From NCBI RefSeq assembly GCF_002127325.2, contig NC_035437.2, forward strand, positions 161,857,408-161,921,407: a stretch of 64,000 nucleotides of DNA. Reading direction: 5' to 3'. The notes beneath the pieces are model-generated. The model searched no databases. It saw only the letters and a list, made by a program, of their open reading frames with translations, and was not told where the DNA came from. The position numbers and the translations under genes are program-made. This document shows positions 1 through 9,605 of the stretch, piece by piece. The DNA is from Helianthus annuus (Eukaryota; Streptophyta; Magnoliopsida; Asterales; Asteraceae). Numbering within the stretch: the first letter of the stretch is position 1; each line of letters starts with the position of its first letter.

Positions 1-33
1 ATTTCGGAAATTGTTGGAATGAGTCCCCGCAAA

Positions 34-3000
34 TCATGGATTATACGGAGTTGACGATCTGTTGGTATAACCAGAGTTTCCATACCCTCGGCTTCCATAG
101 TTTTGGTAAGTGTAATTTTGATTCCTGGGTGACTCAAAATTTCTACCAAATCTAGGAGCATCTTCGTGTCTAGAGAATGATCGTGGATGATTATCCGAAT
201 GCGGTCTTTGATTTGGAAATCGGGGGGGTGACCCATTTCGATCATTCACGAATCTGTTCTGTGCATGAGGTCTAGCATAGTTGTTGTTCGAACCTCCAGA
301 ACGTTTGTCATTCTCAACGCCTTGAAAGGTGACATGATTTTGTCGTCTGTGAGGGGTTTTCTCACGAGTATCATGTCTTTGAGGGACGTTTTCTGATCGG
401 TCCCCACGGTTATTAACAGCGGGTTTCTCCTCTTGATCCTGATTTTGTTGTGATTTAACATTTGGTTTAACAACTGGTTTTACTTCATGTTTAATCACTT
501 TGGTTTTCTCAACCTTTTGATTTTTACCATTTTTCTTTTCAACATTAACTGATTCATTTTGAGGTTTGTCAACAAAAGGTTTCCTTTGATCAGGATCAAC
601 AAGTGATTTACCCCTGTCATCTGGACAGTCTGCTGCTAAGTGTCCTTTCCCACGACACTTGTAGCATTTGCGAATTTTCGCAGCGTTCTTCGGACGTTCC
701 TCATGATCGGTCGAAGATGAAGACGCATTGGTGGGATTTTTCAAAATTTGGTTCACAAACTGTGAGTTGGAACCTGTTTCAATTTTTACTTCTTCTTTGG
801 TAAAATCCTCCCCTTTAACAAACTCTGTTTTAGGGACATTTTTCAAAGCCTTTTTGTTTTTCCCACGTGACTTAGGTTTTGATTTTTCATTTTGAACTTG
901 ATTGAAAATTTCCAAAATCTTGTTGCTTATCAAATTTTCAATGTTTTCAAGGTTCACTTCATTTTTCTTAGACAAGCCACTCTTCTTCGACTGATCTGAG
1001 TCTGTAACTTCATCTGGCTCAGATTCTGACTCACTTTGTGGTTCAACTGTCAGAGGAGTCGTTGGCACAAAGTTTGCCAATTCAGGATCAATGCTTGGCA
1101 TCGATGTATAGTTATGGTTTACCGGAGGAGGCACCTTGGTATAACCAATGCCAAACATTTCTTCCTCAGATTCTTTGAGACGTTGGCTGTTAATACAGAA
1201 ATTCATCACTTCAGATGAATCCCTGAATTTTTCAATCTTTCGTTGCAAATCCAAAATCTGATTATCTTTTTCCAAAATGATTTTGTTCTTTTCCAAAACA
1301 GAATTTTGACTTGTTTCAAGTTCAGATTTTAATTCTTGATTTCTAAGATTACCCTTAGCCACAAGTCTCTCAAATTCAGAGATATCATTCTTCAGCGCTT
1401 TTATCTTAATTCGGTGTTCTTTATCCGAATTAGACAAAACCGCAATGAGTTCTCTGGATTTTTCTAAGTCTGCAATTAAGTTTGTGTTATGAAGTGCATA
1501 TCTGTCAATCTTAGTCACAAACTCAACACATCTAGCACATCGCTTATCTACAGAAGATGATTTTACCTCAATGCCAGCCATGAATGCACAAGCCTCGTTT
1601 TCTACGGAATTTTCTTCCAACCTTTTAGCTTCTGCATCCGCAAATTGCTGCATTTCAGCTGTGGAGATGTTGAATTCAAAGCGTTCTCCTTTTTCTCCAT
1701 CTTCTGTCTTGCTAGGCTTCTCAACAGTCTCTTCGATCGAAGGACTTTCATTCTCAGTAACATTTCCCGAATCCAACTCTTCCCCAAGAACTTCAGCTAC
1801 AACTGCAAGCTCCTCAATGCTTGTCTCTTCAACAACCTCTTCAAACACTTCTTCGTTCACAATTTCAGCTATGAAAGCTTGTGACACAATAGCTCCTGAA
1901 ATGTCTTCCAAAGCACAACCCCAGTCATAAGGCTCAGTCACACTCTGTAAAGGTTGAGCCACCATAGCATTGTTTGTCGAAGATGTGGTATTTTCAGACC
2001 CACTTGAACGAGCACTTGAGTTGGAGGCAGCATTTGATGTATTGTTTTGAGGTCTTGAGTTGTTTCCTCGGGAGTTGTTGTCAGATCTTTCCATCTTCGG
2101 CTTTCGACAATCACGTGCGAAATGCCCGTAGATCCCGCAGTTGTAACATTTTACCTTTGACATGTCGACCCCCATTCGAGTCTTTGTCTGACCTCCTATG
2201 AACTTCTTACCCGTCTTCAGCAGAAACTTCTTCGCTCTACGGACTAACAGAGCCATATTGAGCTGTAGATCAAGTTCTTCCATCTCGTCTTGATCTATCT
2301 GATCGAAGTCTTCATCGAGACTTGACGGTTCAACGAGTTTCCCAAGACAGAAATTCTCGTATGCAGTCATGAAGGATGCCAACAGACTCATGTTTTCTTC
2401 AATCATCTTTAAACAGCTTGCATCAATCTTAGGAATGTTCACACTTGTTCCTTGAGATTTCTGAGCGCCACTAGAAGAGTACATCCCTTGATTTGAATTG
2501 GTTGTTCCACTTGAACTGACATTGTTGCTTATGAAGGCGTGTTCACTTGCAGGACCTTCATTTTCCGAATACAAAGCAACACCGACTCCACCATTACTAC
2601 CCTTATCCGTCGGTTTCGAAGCCTTATACAACTGAGGATCTTGGATCTTCTCGAATTCAGATGCTTGATCTTCCATATTCCAAGCGTAACCCCTCAGCTT
2701 CTGAACAACTTCTTCCAATGTAAGCTCTTCGTAGAGAACACCCTCTCTGATCAAAGCGGTGTACATATTCCATTCTCTCGAAAGACAATTCAGAAACTTC
2801 TCAACCTTCTCGAATTCAGTGTAGATACCCTCTTTACTTCTATCAAGTTCGCTCAGCAGATGATAAAATCGATTCACTGTGTCATCAAATGACTCATTCT
2901 TCAAAGCCTTGAACACAACGAATTGAGTCTTCAAACGTTCGAGACGTCGTTTCTTGTACATTTCGTTTCCTTCATATCGCTGGATCATACTATCCCACAA

Positions 3001-3342
3001 TTCCTTTGAGCTATTTCTCTTACGGAACGTATGAAGTATGGATTGTGTCATTGCCATCGTTATCATTGACATAGCTTTCTCTTCACAGTCATAAAACTTT
3101 TTCTGATCGTCAGTAAGCGCCAAGTACGTATCAATCGTCAACGTACGTACTGGAGTAGCTCCACATCCTTTAACGATGCACAACCAGATTTTGATGTCTT
3201 TTGCTCGAACATATCTTTCGAAACGCTCCTTCCACTCAGGAAAATCAAGTTCGTTGATCAACAAAGGAGGTTTGTCGTTACTTCCTACCTCAGCATTGTG
3301 CTTGAGGCTTTGCACCATTGTAGTGAGATTGTTGTTTGCCAT
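34..3342 (-). CDS. gag: Copia-type Gag with two CCHC zinc knuckles and a central coiled coil
   Basis: Capsid/nucleocapsid protein of the retrotransposon, expected to package element RNA in cytoplasmic particles. I start at the first ATG (MANNNL..., about 1,102 aa). The N-terminal ~230 residues resemble the UBN2/DUF4219-type Gag of plant copia elements (PEWKERFERYV..., ELWDSMIQRYEG). A CCHC knuckle (CYNCGIYGHFARDC) lies near residue 400 and a second (CYKCRGKGHLAADC) near residue 890. Between them are an acidic stretch and a heptad-like segment around residues 620-720 consistent with a coiled coil. The C-terminal ~150 residues are basic and rich in Asn, Arg and Gly. The frame is open throughout, so this copy may be fairly young. 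The distance between knuckles (~490 residues) is unusual for copia Gag. Overlapping ORFs in other frames are shadows. Confidence 0.88.
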   Translation of the reverse strand: MANNNLTTMVQSLKHNAEVGSNDKPPLLINELDFPEWKERFERYVRAKDIKIWLCIVKGCGATPVRTLTIDTYLALTDDQKKFYDCEEKAMSMITMAMTQSILHTFRKRNSSKELWDSMIQRYEGNEMYKKRRLERLKTQFVVFKALKNESFDDTVNRFYHLLSELDRSKEGIYTEFEKVEKFLNCLSREWNMYTALIREGVLYEELTLEEVVQKLRGYAWNMEDQASEFEKIQDPQLYKASKPTDKGSNGGVGVALYSENEGPASEHAFISNNVSSSGTTNSNQGMYSSSGAQKSQGTSVNIPKIDASCLKMIEENMSLLASFMTAYENFCLGKLVEPSSLDEDFDQIDQDEMEELDLQLNMALLVRRAKKFLLKTGKKFIGGQTKTRMGVDMSKVKCYNCGIYGHFARDCRKPKMERSDNNSRGNNSRPQNNTSNAASNSSARSSGSENTTSSTNNAMVAQPLQSVTEPYDWGCALEDISGAIVSQAFIAEIVNEEVFEEVVEETSIEELAVVAEVLGEELDSGNVTENESPSIEETVEKPSKTEDGEKGERFEFNISTAEMQQFADAEAKRLEENSVENEACAFMAGIEVKSSSVDKRCARCVEFVTKIDRYALHNTNLIADLEKSRELIAVLSNSDKEHRIKIKALKNDISEFERLVAKGNLRNQELKSELETSQNSVLEKNKIILEKDNQILDLQRKIEKFRDSSEVMNFCINSQRLKESEEEMFGIGYTKVPPPVNHNYTSMPSIDPELANFVPTTPLTVEPQSESESEPDEVTDSDQSKKSGLSKKNEVNLENIENLISNKILEIFNQVQNEKSKPKSRGKNKKALKNVPKTEFVKGEDFTKEEVKIETGSNSQFVNQILKNPTNASSSSTDHEERPKNAAKIRKCYKCRGKGHLAADCPDDRGKSLVDPDQRKPFVDKPQNESVNVEKKNGKNQKVEKTKVIKHEVKPVVKPNVKSQQNQDQEEKPAVNNRGDRSENVPQRHDTREKTPHRRQNHVTFQGVENDKRSGGSNNNYARPHAQNRFVNDRNGSPPRFPNQRPHSDNHPRSFSRHEDAPRFGRNFESPRNQNYTYQNYGSRGYGNSGYTNRSSTPYNP

Positions 3343-3419
3343 TTTAGACAACAACAGTGAACTTCCAAGCAGTGAAGTGAGCTATAGTCAGAGCGTGTAT
3401 CCCGGATCACAGAACCTGA

Positions 3420-4380
3420 AATTAAACACAGACAAACAGAGCTCGGACACAACACTGTTAGAAATTCAAACTAAGACACCCTTACTGAAAAATTTGGACA
3501 CACAGCACTTATACCTCAGACAAGAATGAGAGTATTAAACTCGGACTCTAACTACAGGATAAAAGTAAACTCAGACTCAAGACAATTTTAACAAACTTGG
3601 ACTCAAAAGACTTCAATTAAACTTGGACACTTAATAAAAAGAAAACTAAACTCGGACTTAAAATACTATTTAAACTCAGACTAATTAAAATAATATATTA
3701 AACTCGGACTAAATATATGTATATTAAACTCGGACTTGACAGGAGATAATTAAACTCGGACGTATGAAAGAAAAAAAAAACTAAATTCGGACCTAGAAAA
3801 TAACAAATAAACTCGGACTTGACCACACTAAATAAATTCGGACCTATACCCTCACTACTCGGATTAATTAAACTCAGACTTCACAAAACAAACATTTAAA
3901 CTCGGATTCATTAAGCTTGAACTTCACAAATTAAACTCAGACTTCACAAAACAAACATTTAAACTCGGACTAACCTTCAATATTTAAAATTCGGACTATA
4001 TATCTTATATAATAATAAACTCGGACCAAACTATAAATCTATTTAAATTCGGACTTGACACTTATATGATAAACTCGGCCGAAACTACTTAAATTAAACT
4101 CGGACAAAGTAAAACTCAGACACAATTTTCCTAAAAATAGAAAAATTTGGACAAACCAAAACACAAACTCAGACTCTACTAACCCTAAATGGAAAACTCA
4201 GACTAGGAAAAAAGCTCACACTGGTTTGAAACTCAGACAAGTTTCAAAACTCAGAAAGAAACCAATCTTCGGAGTATCTCCCCCAATGTGACTACACACT
4301 GGTTCAACAATACCCCGGAGACACAAACACAAAGTGTAAACCTCAGACCAAGCTTCCAAAGATCAAAAACTCAGAATCTT
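3420..4380 (-). repeat. Degenerate short repeat array in the copia leader (AGTCCGAGTTT)
   Basis: On the plus strand the motif aaactcggact, with variants such as aaactcagac and aaattcggac, recurs roughly every 20-45 bases, about 25-30 times, filling the untranslated leader between primer site and gag. Spacers are unrelated AT-rich sequence. A few copies also lie in the LTR (about 4890-4990). Function is unknown; possible roles are RNA packaging or protein binding. Confidence 0.8.
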
Positions 4381-4615
4381 TATCTCCTTCAAAGCTCTGT
4401 ATGAACAAGAACAAAAAACCCTGTAAAACCCAGATGAAGAAAACACTAAAAACTCTCTAAACTACTCAAAATCCATCATCCAAACACTAGAAATGAATGA
4501 AGAATCATGAATAACATACAAAAACTCACTAAAATCTCACTAAACCCAATCAAAGTATGAACTAATCTCACCAAAACCTTCAAACTAAGAACACCTACAG
4601 TAGTATGAGCACACT

Positions 4616-4627
4616 GCTCTGATACCA
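4616..4627 (-). other. Primer binding site for initiator tRNA-Met
   Basis: Minus strand reads TGGTATCAGAGC, the classic plant PBS complementary to the 3' end of initiator tRNA-Met, two bases inside the LTR. It fixes the element's orientation and the LTR boundary. Confidence 0.93.
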
Positions 4628-4629
4628 CT

Positions 4630-5213
4630 TGAAAGGCCTCCTAATCCAAGATCTCACTCACCCAAAGCAACCAACAGGTGTGCGGAATCCACCTGATGAT
4701 CAACCACTGTAGATGAACACAAGAATGCAAGGATTTGAGAGAGAAATCAAGAATACACTGAGTATTCTTGATGAAGATGAATGACGTCACACAAAGCGCC
4801 GCCAGACAAAAAGCACAATGATTAGGGCACAGAAATTCACACAGAAATCGTTACCTTGTCTATTCCATATTAAAGTATATATACAAGGTGAATCTCAGAC
4901 TTTCCTCACCAAATAGAAAGTCCGAACAAAACATAAAGCACAAAGCCTTACTACAAAACTCAGACAAACCAAGACTAAACAAACTCAGACAAGACTAGTC
5001 CAAATAAACTCTGTCTAAAATTAAACTCTTTCCAAATAAACTCTATGCAAATAAACTCTTTCTACAAAACCTTCTAGAAGCTCTTCCATTAAACTCTTTC
5101 TAGAAAACCTTCTAGAAGCTCTTCAAATAAACTCTTTCTAAACTTTGGACAATGTTCAATAAAGACCCTTGATGTTGGAAGCCTTGCACTTATCACCCAA
5201 AAGTGCATTAACA
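4630..5213 (-). repeat. 5' LTR of the copia element
   Basis: 584 bp, TG...CA bounded, with the PBS just inside. A TATA-like stretch on the minus strand near 4872-4882 could be the promoter. It contains several ctcagac motifs like those of the leader. The partner LTR is outside the window, so identity cannot be measured. Confidence 0.82.
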
Positions 5214-6187
5214 ATACCCTTGCATTTTTTTAAGTTTATCAATATAACATATTTGGGTACTAACACCTAATTTTATTTAAGTTTAAATCAATTTTACAAA
5301 ATCTATTTATTTTTTTTATTTTCATCTTTTTATTATATCTCTTAATTAACATAAAGTCTATTTATTTTTTTATTTTCATATTTTTATTAAATTTCTTATT
5401 TAACATAAAATATACTAGTTACACCAGTATTTTTTAAATAGATTTTTTAAATAAAATCTACTAGCTATATAGTTTTATGTAAATTAAATTTCTTACTCGT
5501 TTTAAATAATGTAAACCTTACTCGTTTTCAATTTTGGATTGAAATGATTGATAATAATAAATATCTTTCATGTAAAAAAATTAAGCCTTTTTTAACTCTT
5601 TTTTTGGATTTAAATGATTGATAATAATAATAAATATCTTTCATGTAAACCTTACTCGTTAGAAAAAGGCTTAAATTTTTTTAGTTTTATCTAAAATACC
5701 TAGCTATATAGTTTTATCTAAAATACCTAGCTATATAGTTTTACTTAAATTAAATATCTTTCTAAAATAGTAAAATGTAAATGAACAAAAAAACGAGTTA
5801 AAAAAGGCTTAAATTTTTTTACATGAAAGATATTTATTAGTATCGATTATTTCAATCCAAAATTGAAAATGAGTAAGGTTTACATTATTTAAAACGAGTA
5901 AGAAATTTAATTTACATAAAACTATATAGCTAGTAGATTTTATTTTAAAAAAACTATTTAAAAAAAATACTGGTGTAACAAGTAGATTTTATGTTAAATA
6001 AGAAATTTAATAAAAATTTGAAAATAAAAAAAATAAATAGAGTTTATGTTAATTAAGAGATATAATAAAAAGATGAAAATAAAAAAAAATAAACAGATTT
6101 TGTAAAATTTATTTAAACTTAAATAAAATTAGGTGTTAGTACCCAAATGTGTTACATTGATAAACTTAATAAAATTCAAGGGTATTT
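5214..6187. repeat. Long inverted repeat (foldback element), left arm split by the copia insertion
   Basis: Left arm from 5214 rightward and right arm ending near 6187 are reverse complements over roughly 450 bp each with small indels; for example the segment starting tttaagtttaaatcaatttt (5275) pairs with the one ending aaaatttatttaaacttaaa (6124). The inner part holds an extra partial duplication (5525-5640). The right arm appears to continue outward to about 6330, whose partner would lie beyond the copia element. No ORF; non-autonomous. Confidence 0.8.
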
Positions 6188-6387
6188 TAGTCATTAATTA
6201 ACTAATTTTGGTGTTAGTACCCAAAGGTGTTACAAAATTGAAACCATAGAACCTAAACCTGTTAAAAAATAAAGTTAGTACCCAAAGGCAAAATTAAGTA
6301 TAAACCACAGGACCCATTTGTGTAATTAACTCTAATAGTTCATGTTACCCAAAACTATAAAACTTACCCTAAAACTGACCTTACATA

Positions 6388-6558
6388 CATTGGCGAAGCT
6401 TGACCCCCGTTTTTTCCGGAAACCGAGGGGGGGTGGCGAAGACGTATATACCTAAAAAATTCTATACGAAGTTATTGTTCATAACAATACGCAACGAAAA
6501 GTTCTGGGAGGGGGGGGGGGTGGGCACCCCCTCCCGCCCCAAGTAAGCTGCGCCCCTG
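6388..6558. mobile_element. hAT-type MITE with perfect 8-bp target duplication
   Basis: 171 bp. CTTACATA is present at 6380-6387 and 6559-6566. The termini are imperfect inverted repeats (left CATTGGCGAAGCTT, right reverse complement CAGGGGCGCAGCTT). The CAGGGGCG-like end and 8-bp TSD are hAT hallmarks. The interior contains G/C runs that stand out from the AT-rich surroundings. Confidence 0.82.
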
Positions 6559-6737
6559 CTTACATATCAAATATTTTACTAAAATTCTATATTTTTTAAG
6601 ACTTCAGGTTATTACCAATTCCAAAATACTATTTATTATATTTACAATATAATATATATTTTGATAAATAAATAAGTATGTGGTTTCAAGTAATCAAACA
6701 AGTTTCACCTATCATTCCATCTCAAAAAAAAAAAAAA

Positions 6738-7156
6738 GAGTAAACTCTCATTTTGGTCCCTAAGGTTTGGTTACTTTTGCCACTTTAGTTCAAAACTCAA
6801 ACCTTTTGCATCTGGATCCCTGTGGTTTAAGTTTTATTGTCATTTTGGTCCAAAAATGAAATCAGGTCATACTTGTCTTATAAAATCCTGCAATTTTGTC
6901 ATTTTCCTCAGGGGCAAATCAGGTCATATTTGTCTTATAAAATAAGGTATTTATTTATAAAAAAGAAATGATCATTTTGCCTCTGCGGAAAATGACAAAA
7001 TAACAGGATTTTATAAGACAAATATGATCTAATTTTATTTCTGGACCAAAATGGAAATAAAACTGAAACCACAGGGACCCAGATGCAAAAAGTTTGAGTT
7101 TTGAACTAAATTGACAAAATTGACCAAACCACATGGACCAAAATGGCAGTTTACTC
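6738..7156. repeat. Foldback MITE with GAGTAAACTGCCATTTTGGTCC-type ends
   Basis: Two arms of about 190 bp are inverted copies around a short AT-rich centre near 6940. Outer ends read GAGTAAACT...AGTTTACTC. Flanks are poly-A on both sides, so a target duplication cannot be scored. The minus-strand ORF across it is an artefact of the palindrome. Confidence 0.75.
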
Positions 7157-7380
7157 AAAAAAAATTACAAGTAATCTTGTATCTAAATATGTCTGGGTCG
7201 AACTTAAATTACACGCAATGTACAAATATAGCATTAAATGCATAAAATATATTAATTAATGGTATATGTATCATTTATATAATTTAGATCTAATCTAATT
7301 ATTTATGGATGAATGTCATGTCAAATAAAGTGGAAGCTAAAGATAATAATGCATATAATTTATAGATTTCAATAAATTTA
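7157..7380. other. AT-rich spacer, no feature seen
   Basis: No ORF, repeat or RNA gene recognised between the foldback element and the next MITE. Confidence 0.6.
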
Positions 7381-7680
7381 GGGATCTTGTTGTTTGGCAA
7401 CTTCTAAATGGGTAGGTACTGAACCAATAAGAGATATTTAAAGATCTGAACTATTAAGTGCTAAACCAGCAACTAAGATGTTTGAACTGTTAAAAGCCGG
7501 TATGATGCTTAACCGTTCAGAAGTAAATGTTTGACAAATTTAGATAAGAGGTCTTAACCATTCAGACTCACTATAATGTTTAACCATTCAGAGGCAAATA
7601 TCTAAATTAACCATTAAGTTTTGAACCAATAAAAGGTCTAAACCATTAAGAGCCTCATTAAGAACTAACCAAACAACCCC
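7381..7680. mobile_element. PIF/Harbinger-like MITE with TTA target duplication
   Basis: 300 bp flanked by TTA at 7378-7380 and 7681-7683. The right end read inward is GGGGTTGTTTGGTTAG; the left begins GGGATCTTGTTGTTTGG, the same terminus with a small insertion. GGGnTTGTTTGG ends and TTA duplications are typical of Tourist/Harbinger MITEs. The interior repeats variants of aaccattcag/aaccattaag. Confidence 0.72.
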
Positions 7681-7730
7681 TTAATGTGTCAAACTAAGTT
7701 TGAGTTAATCAAGTTTAACTCCTTTTACTT

Positions 7731-7879
7731 AGGGCATTCACAAAGGACGTTTGTGGACATGATGGTCTACGTGGCTCCCTGTGATAAACATTCTGCATTG
7801 TGGAGTAGTATACATGGGGGTTCGTTGGTCGAAGTCTATGGACGAACAACATGGTCATCTGAGAGAACTTAGATGCCCT
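7731..7879. repeat. Possible small MITE, ends AGGGCAT...ATGCCCT
   Basis: About 149 bp with short inverted termini (agggcattcaca / cttagatgccct). No convincing target duplication, so it may be a decayed element or chance. Confidence 0.3.
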
Positions 7880-7914
7880 ATGCGACTAGAAAAGTGACCC
7901 TAAAATATAAGCTT

Positions 7915-7932
7915 TTATATATATATATATAT
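7915..7932. repeat. (TA)n microsatellite
   Basis: Alternating TA directly left of the palindrome and outer element; one of several TA tracts that border elements in this window. Confidence 0.9.
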
Positions 7933-7936
7933 GCTC

Positions 7937-8250
7937 AAAGTGTGAGAAGTGTATTATAACACTATATATAATACTATATAACACCATATAAACACCGTAT
8001 AACAATATGTAACACCATATAATACCATATAACATTATGTAACACTATATATCATTATATAACAAATATAACACTATAGGTTGTCTGATAGCATGTCTAT
8101 GATAGATGTATAGTGTTATATTTGTTATATAATGTAATATAGTGTTACATAGTGTTATATGGTATTATATGGTGTTACATATTGTTATACGGTGTTTATA
8201 TGGTGTTATATAGTATTATATATAGTGTTATAATACACTTCTCACACTTT
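7937..8250. repeat. Large near-perfect palindrome, two 142-bp arms
   Basis: Arms 7937-8078 and 8109-8250 are reverse complements with a few mismatches around a 30-bp loop. Outer ends are AAAGTGTGAGAAGTG; the arms are built of ataacacca/ataacacta units. RNA from either strand would fold into a very long hairpin. The end motif resembles the terminal repeat of the element that begins at 8272. Confidence 0.88.
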
Positions 8251-9605
8251 AGGCCCTTTTTACACTATCGGGGTCGGGAGAAAACGCTCAAAAGTGTGAG
8301 AACGGTGAGAACGCTTCCTGGCCCAACACGTGTCACGCCGCTTAGAAAAGGGCGGAGGGGCTTTTTTGTCCTTTCATCTTCTGTTTTTCCAGTTCCGCTT
8401 TTCCCAAAATTGTTTTAATTTTTGGTTTTTAAGATTTTTGGCGTTAACTAAATTCAATAATTAATGGTGTTTTAATGGTTTCATTGTATCAACATTTTGG
8501 CGTTTATGCCGTTTATTCACATCGTATGCCATTGGAACCTAGGGGGCAGGAAATCTATTTGAATGGCGTTTTTCAAGGGGTTTTAAACAAGATGGCCCAT
8601 TGTTCTATTATTTTTTTATAAACATTTTGGCGTTTGTGGTATCTTGGTGTTTTACTATTTTTAAATGATATATTTCAACCACATAAGAAAAAATACAAGG
8701 GAAGAAAATAAATTAAAAAACCTAATCGTATCTCTTTTCACAATCTTCACTGTCATCAGTCTCTCTCTTTTTTAATAGTAGAAGAACTGTCATCAAATAT
8801 ATGGCGTTTTATGTAAAACTTAACAAACCCATCGGTTTGATTTTTTTGTCTATTCGTCTGTTGAATTGGCTTTTTTGTGGATGTTTGGGGACATAGATCT
8901 GTGCCGTGTGAGTGGCTTTTTTTCGCTTTTTCTTTATCTGGATCTTCATCTTTATAATCAACCCACTCTTCAGTGTCATTGATCTCTTCTTCTCATCCAA
9001 ACCTTCTTCAAGAACAAAAAATACATACAAAATGCCATATGACTGGTATCAGTATCTTTTTCTTGAAATTTTGTCCATCTCATGCAGCAAAATCTTTCTA
9101 AGTTAATCCCCTCTGATAACAATTCATTCAGTTTATTTTTTGGTGTTTTACAGTGAGTGGTATTTAGTAGTATTGGCGTTTTGTTTTTTTGGTTTGATCA
9201 AATAGAAGTTGCTGAGACGTATCATTTTATAGGATGTCTTTTTGGCGCCTAAATTAGGCGGTGCATTATTATAATAAAGTATTCGTCTTTTCAGTTACTG
9301 TTTTGTAATTATTGTTTTTGATAAGCTTTATCTCTGAAGTCTATAACACGTCCCATCTTTCAAGTTTGGCCTTTTAGATTCTAATATAATGAATTTTCCC
9401 TATCTTCAATACTACTGATTTGTATTTACTGTTTCTAGTTACATTTTCAAGTTTGCTTTTTTTTTTTTGGGTTTTTTATATTAATTTTTCAAAGTAATTT
9501 TATTATAGTTTGGGAGTTTTTTGGGGGCGTTTAACAGGATGATATCGTTTAAACAAGCATTTTGGCTGTTTTGGCGTTTTTATTATATATGGCGTTTTTA
9601 TTATA

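Larger units (their letters stand above)
1..5213 (-). mobile_element. Ty1/copia-type LTR retrotransposon, 5' part
   Basis: The element reads right to left: 5' LTR (4630-5213), primer binding site, a leader of about 1.3 kb, then gag. Pol and the 3' LTR lie beyond the left window edge. The copia assignment rests on the Gag type and the initiator-Met tRNA primer site; no pol is visible to confirm it. Gag ends in its own stop, so pol would be a separate ORF or reached by recoding. The element was inserted into the arm of an inverted repeat; the 5 bp next to the LTR (5214-5218, atacc) should be one copy of the target duplication. Confidence 0.85.

Noticed and set aside
246..3529. Several ORFs of 60-119 codons overlapping gag on the other strand or frames
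   Set aside because: They mirror the gag reading frame and show no domain of their own.
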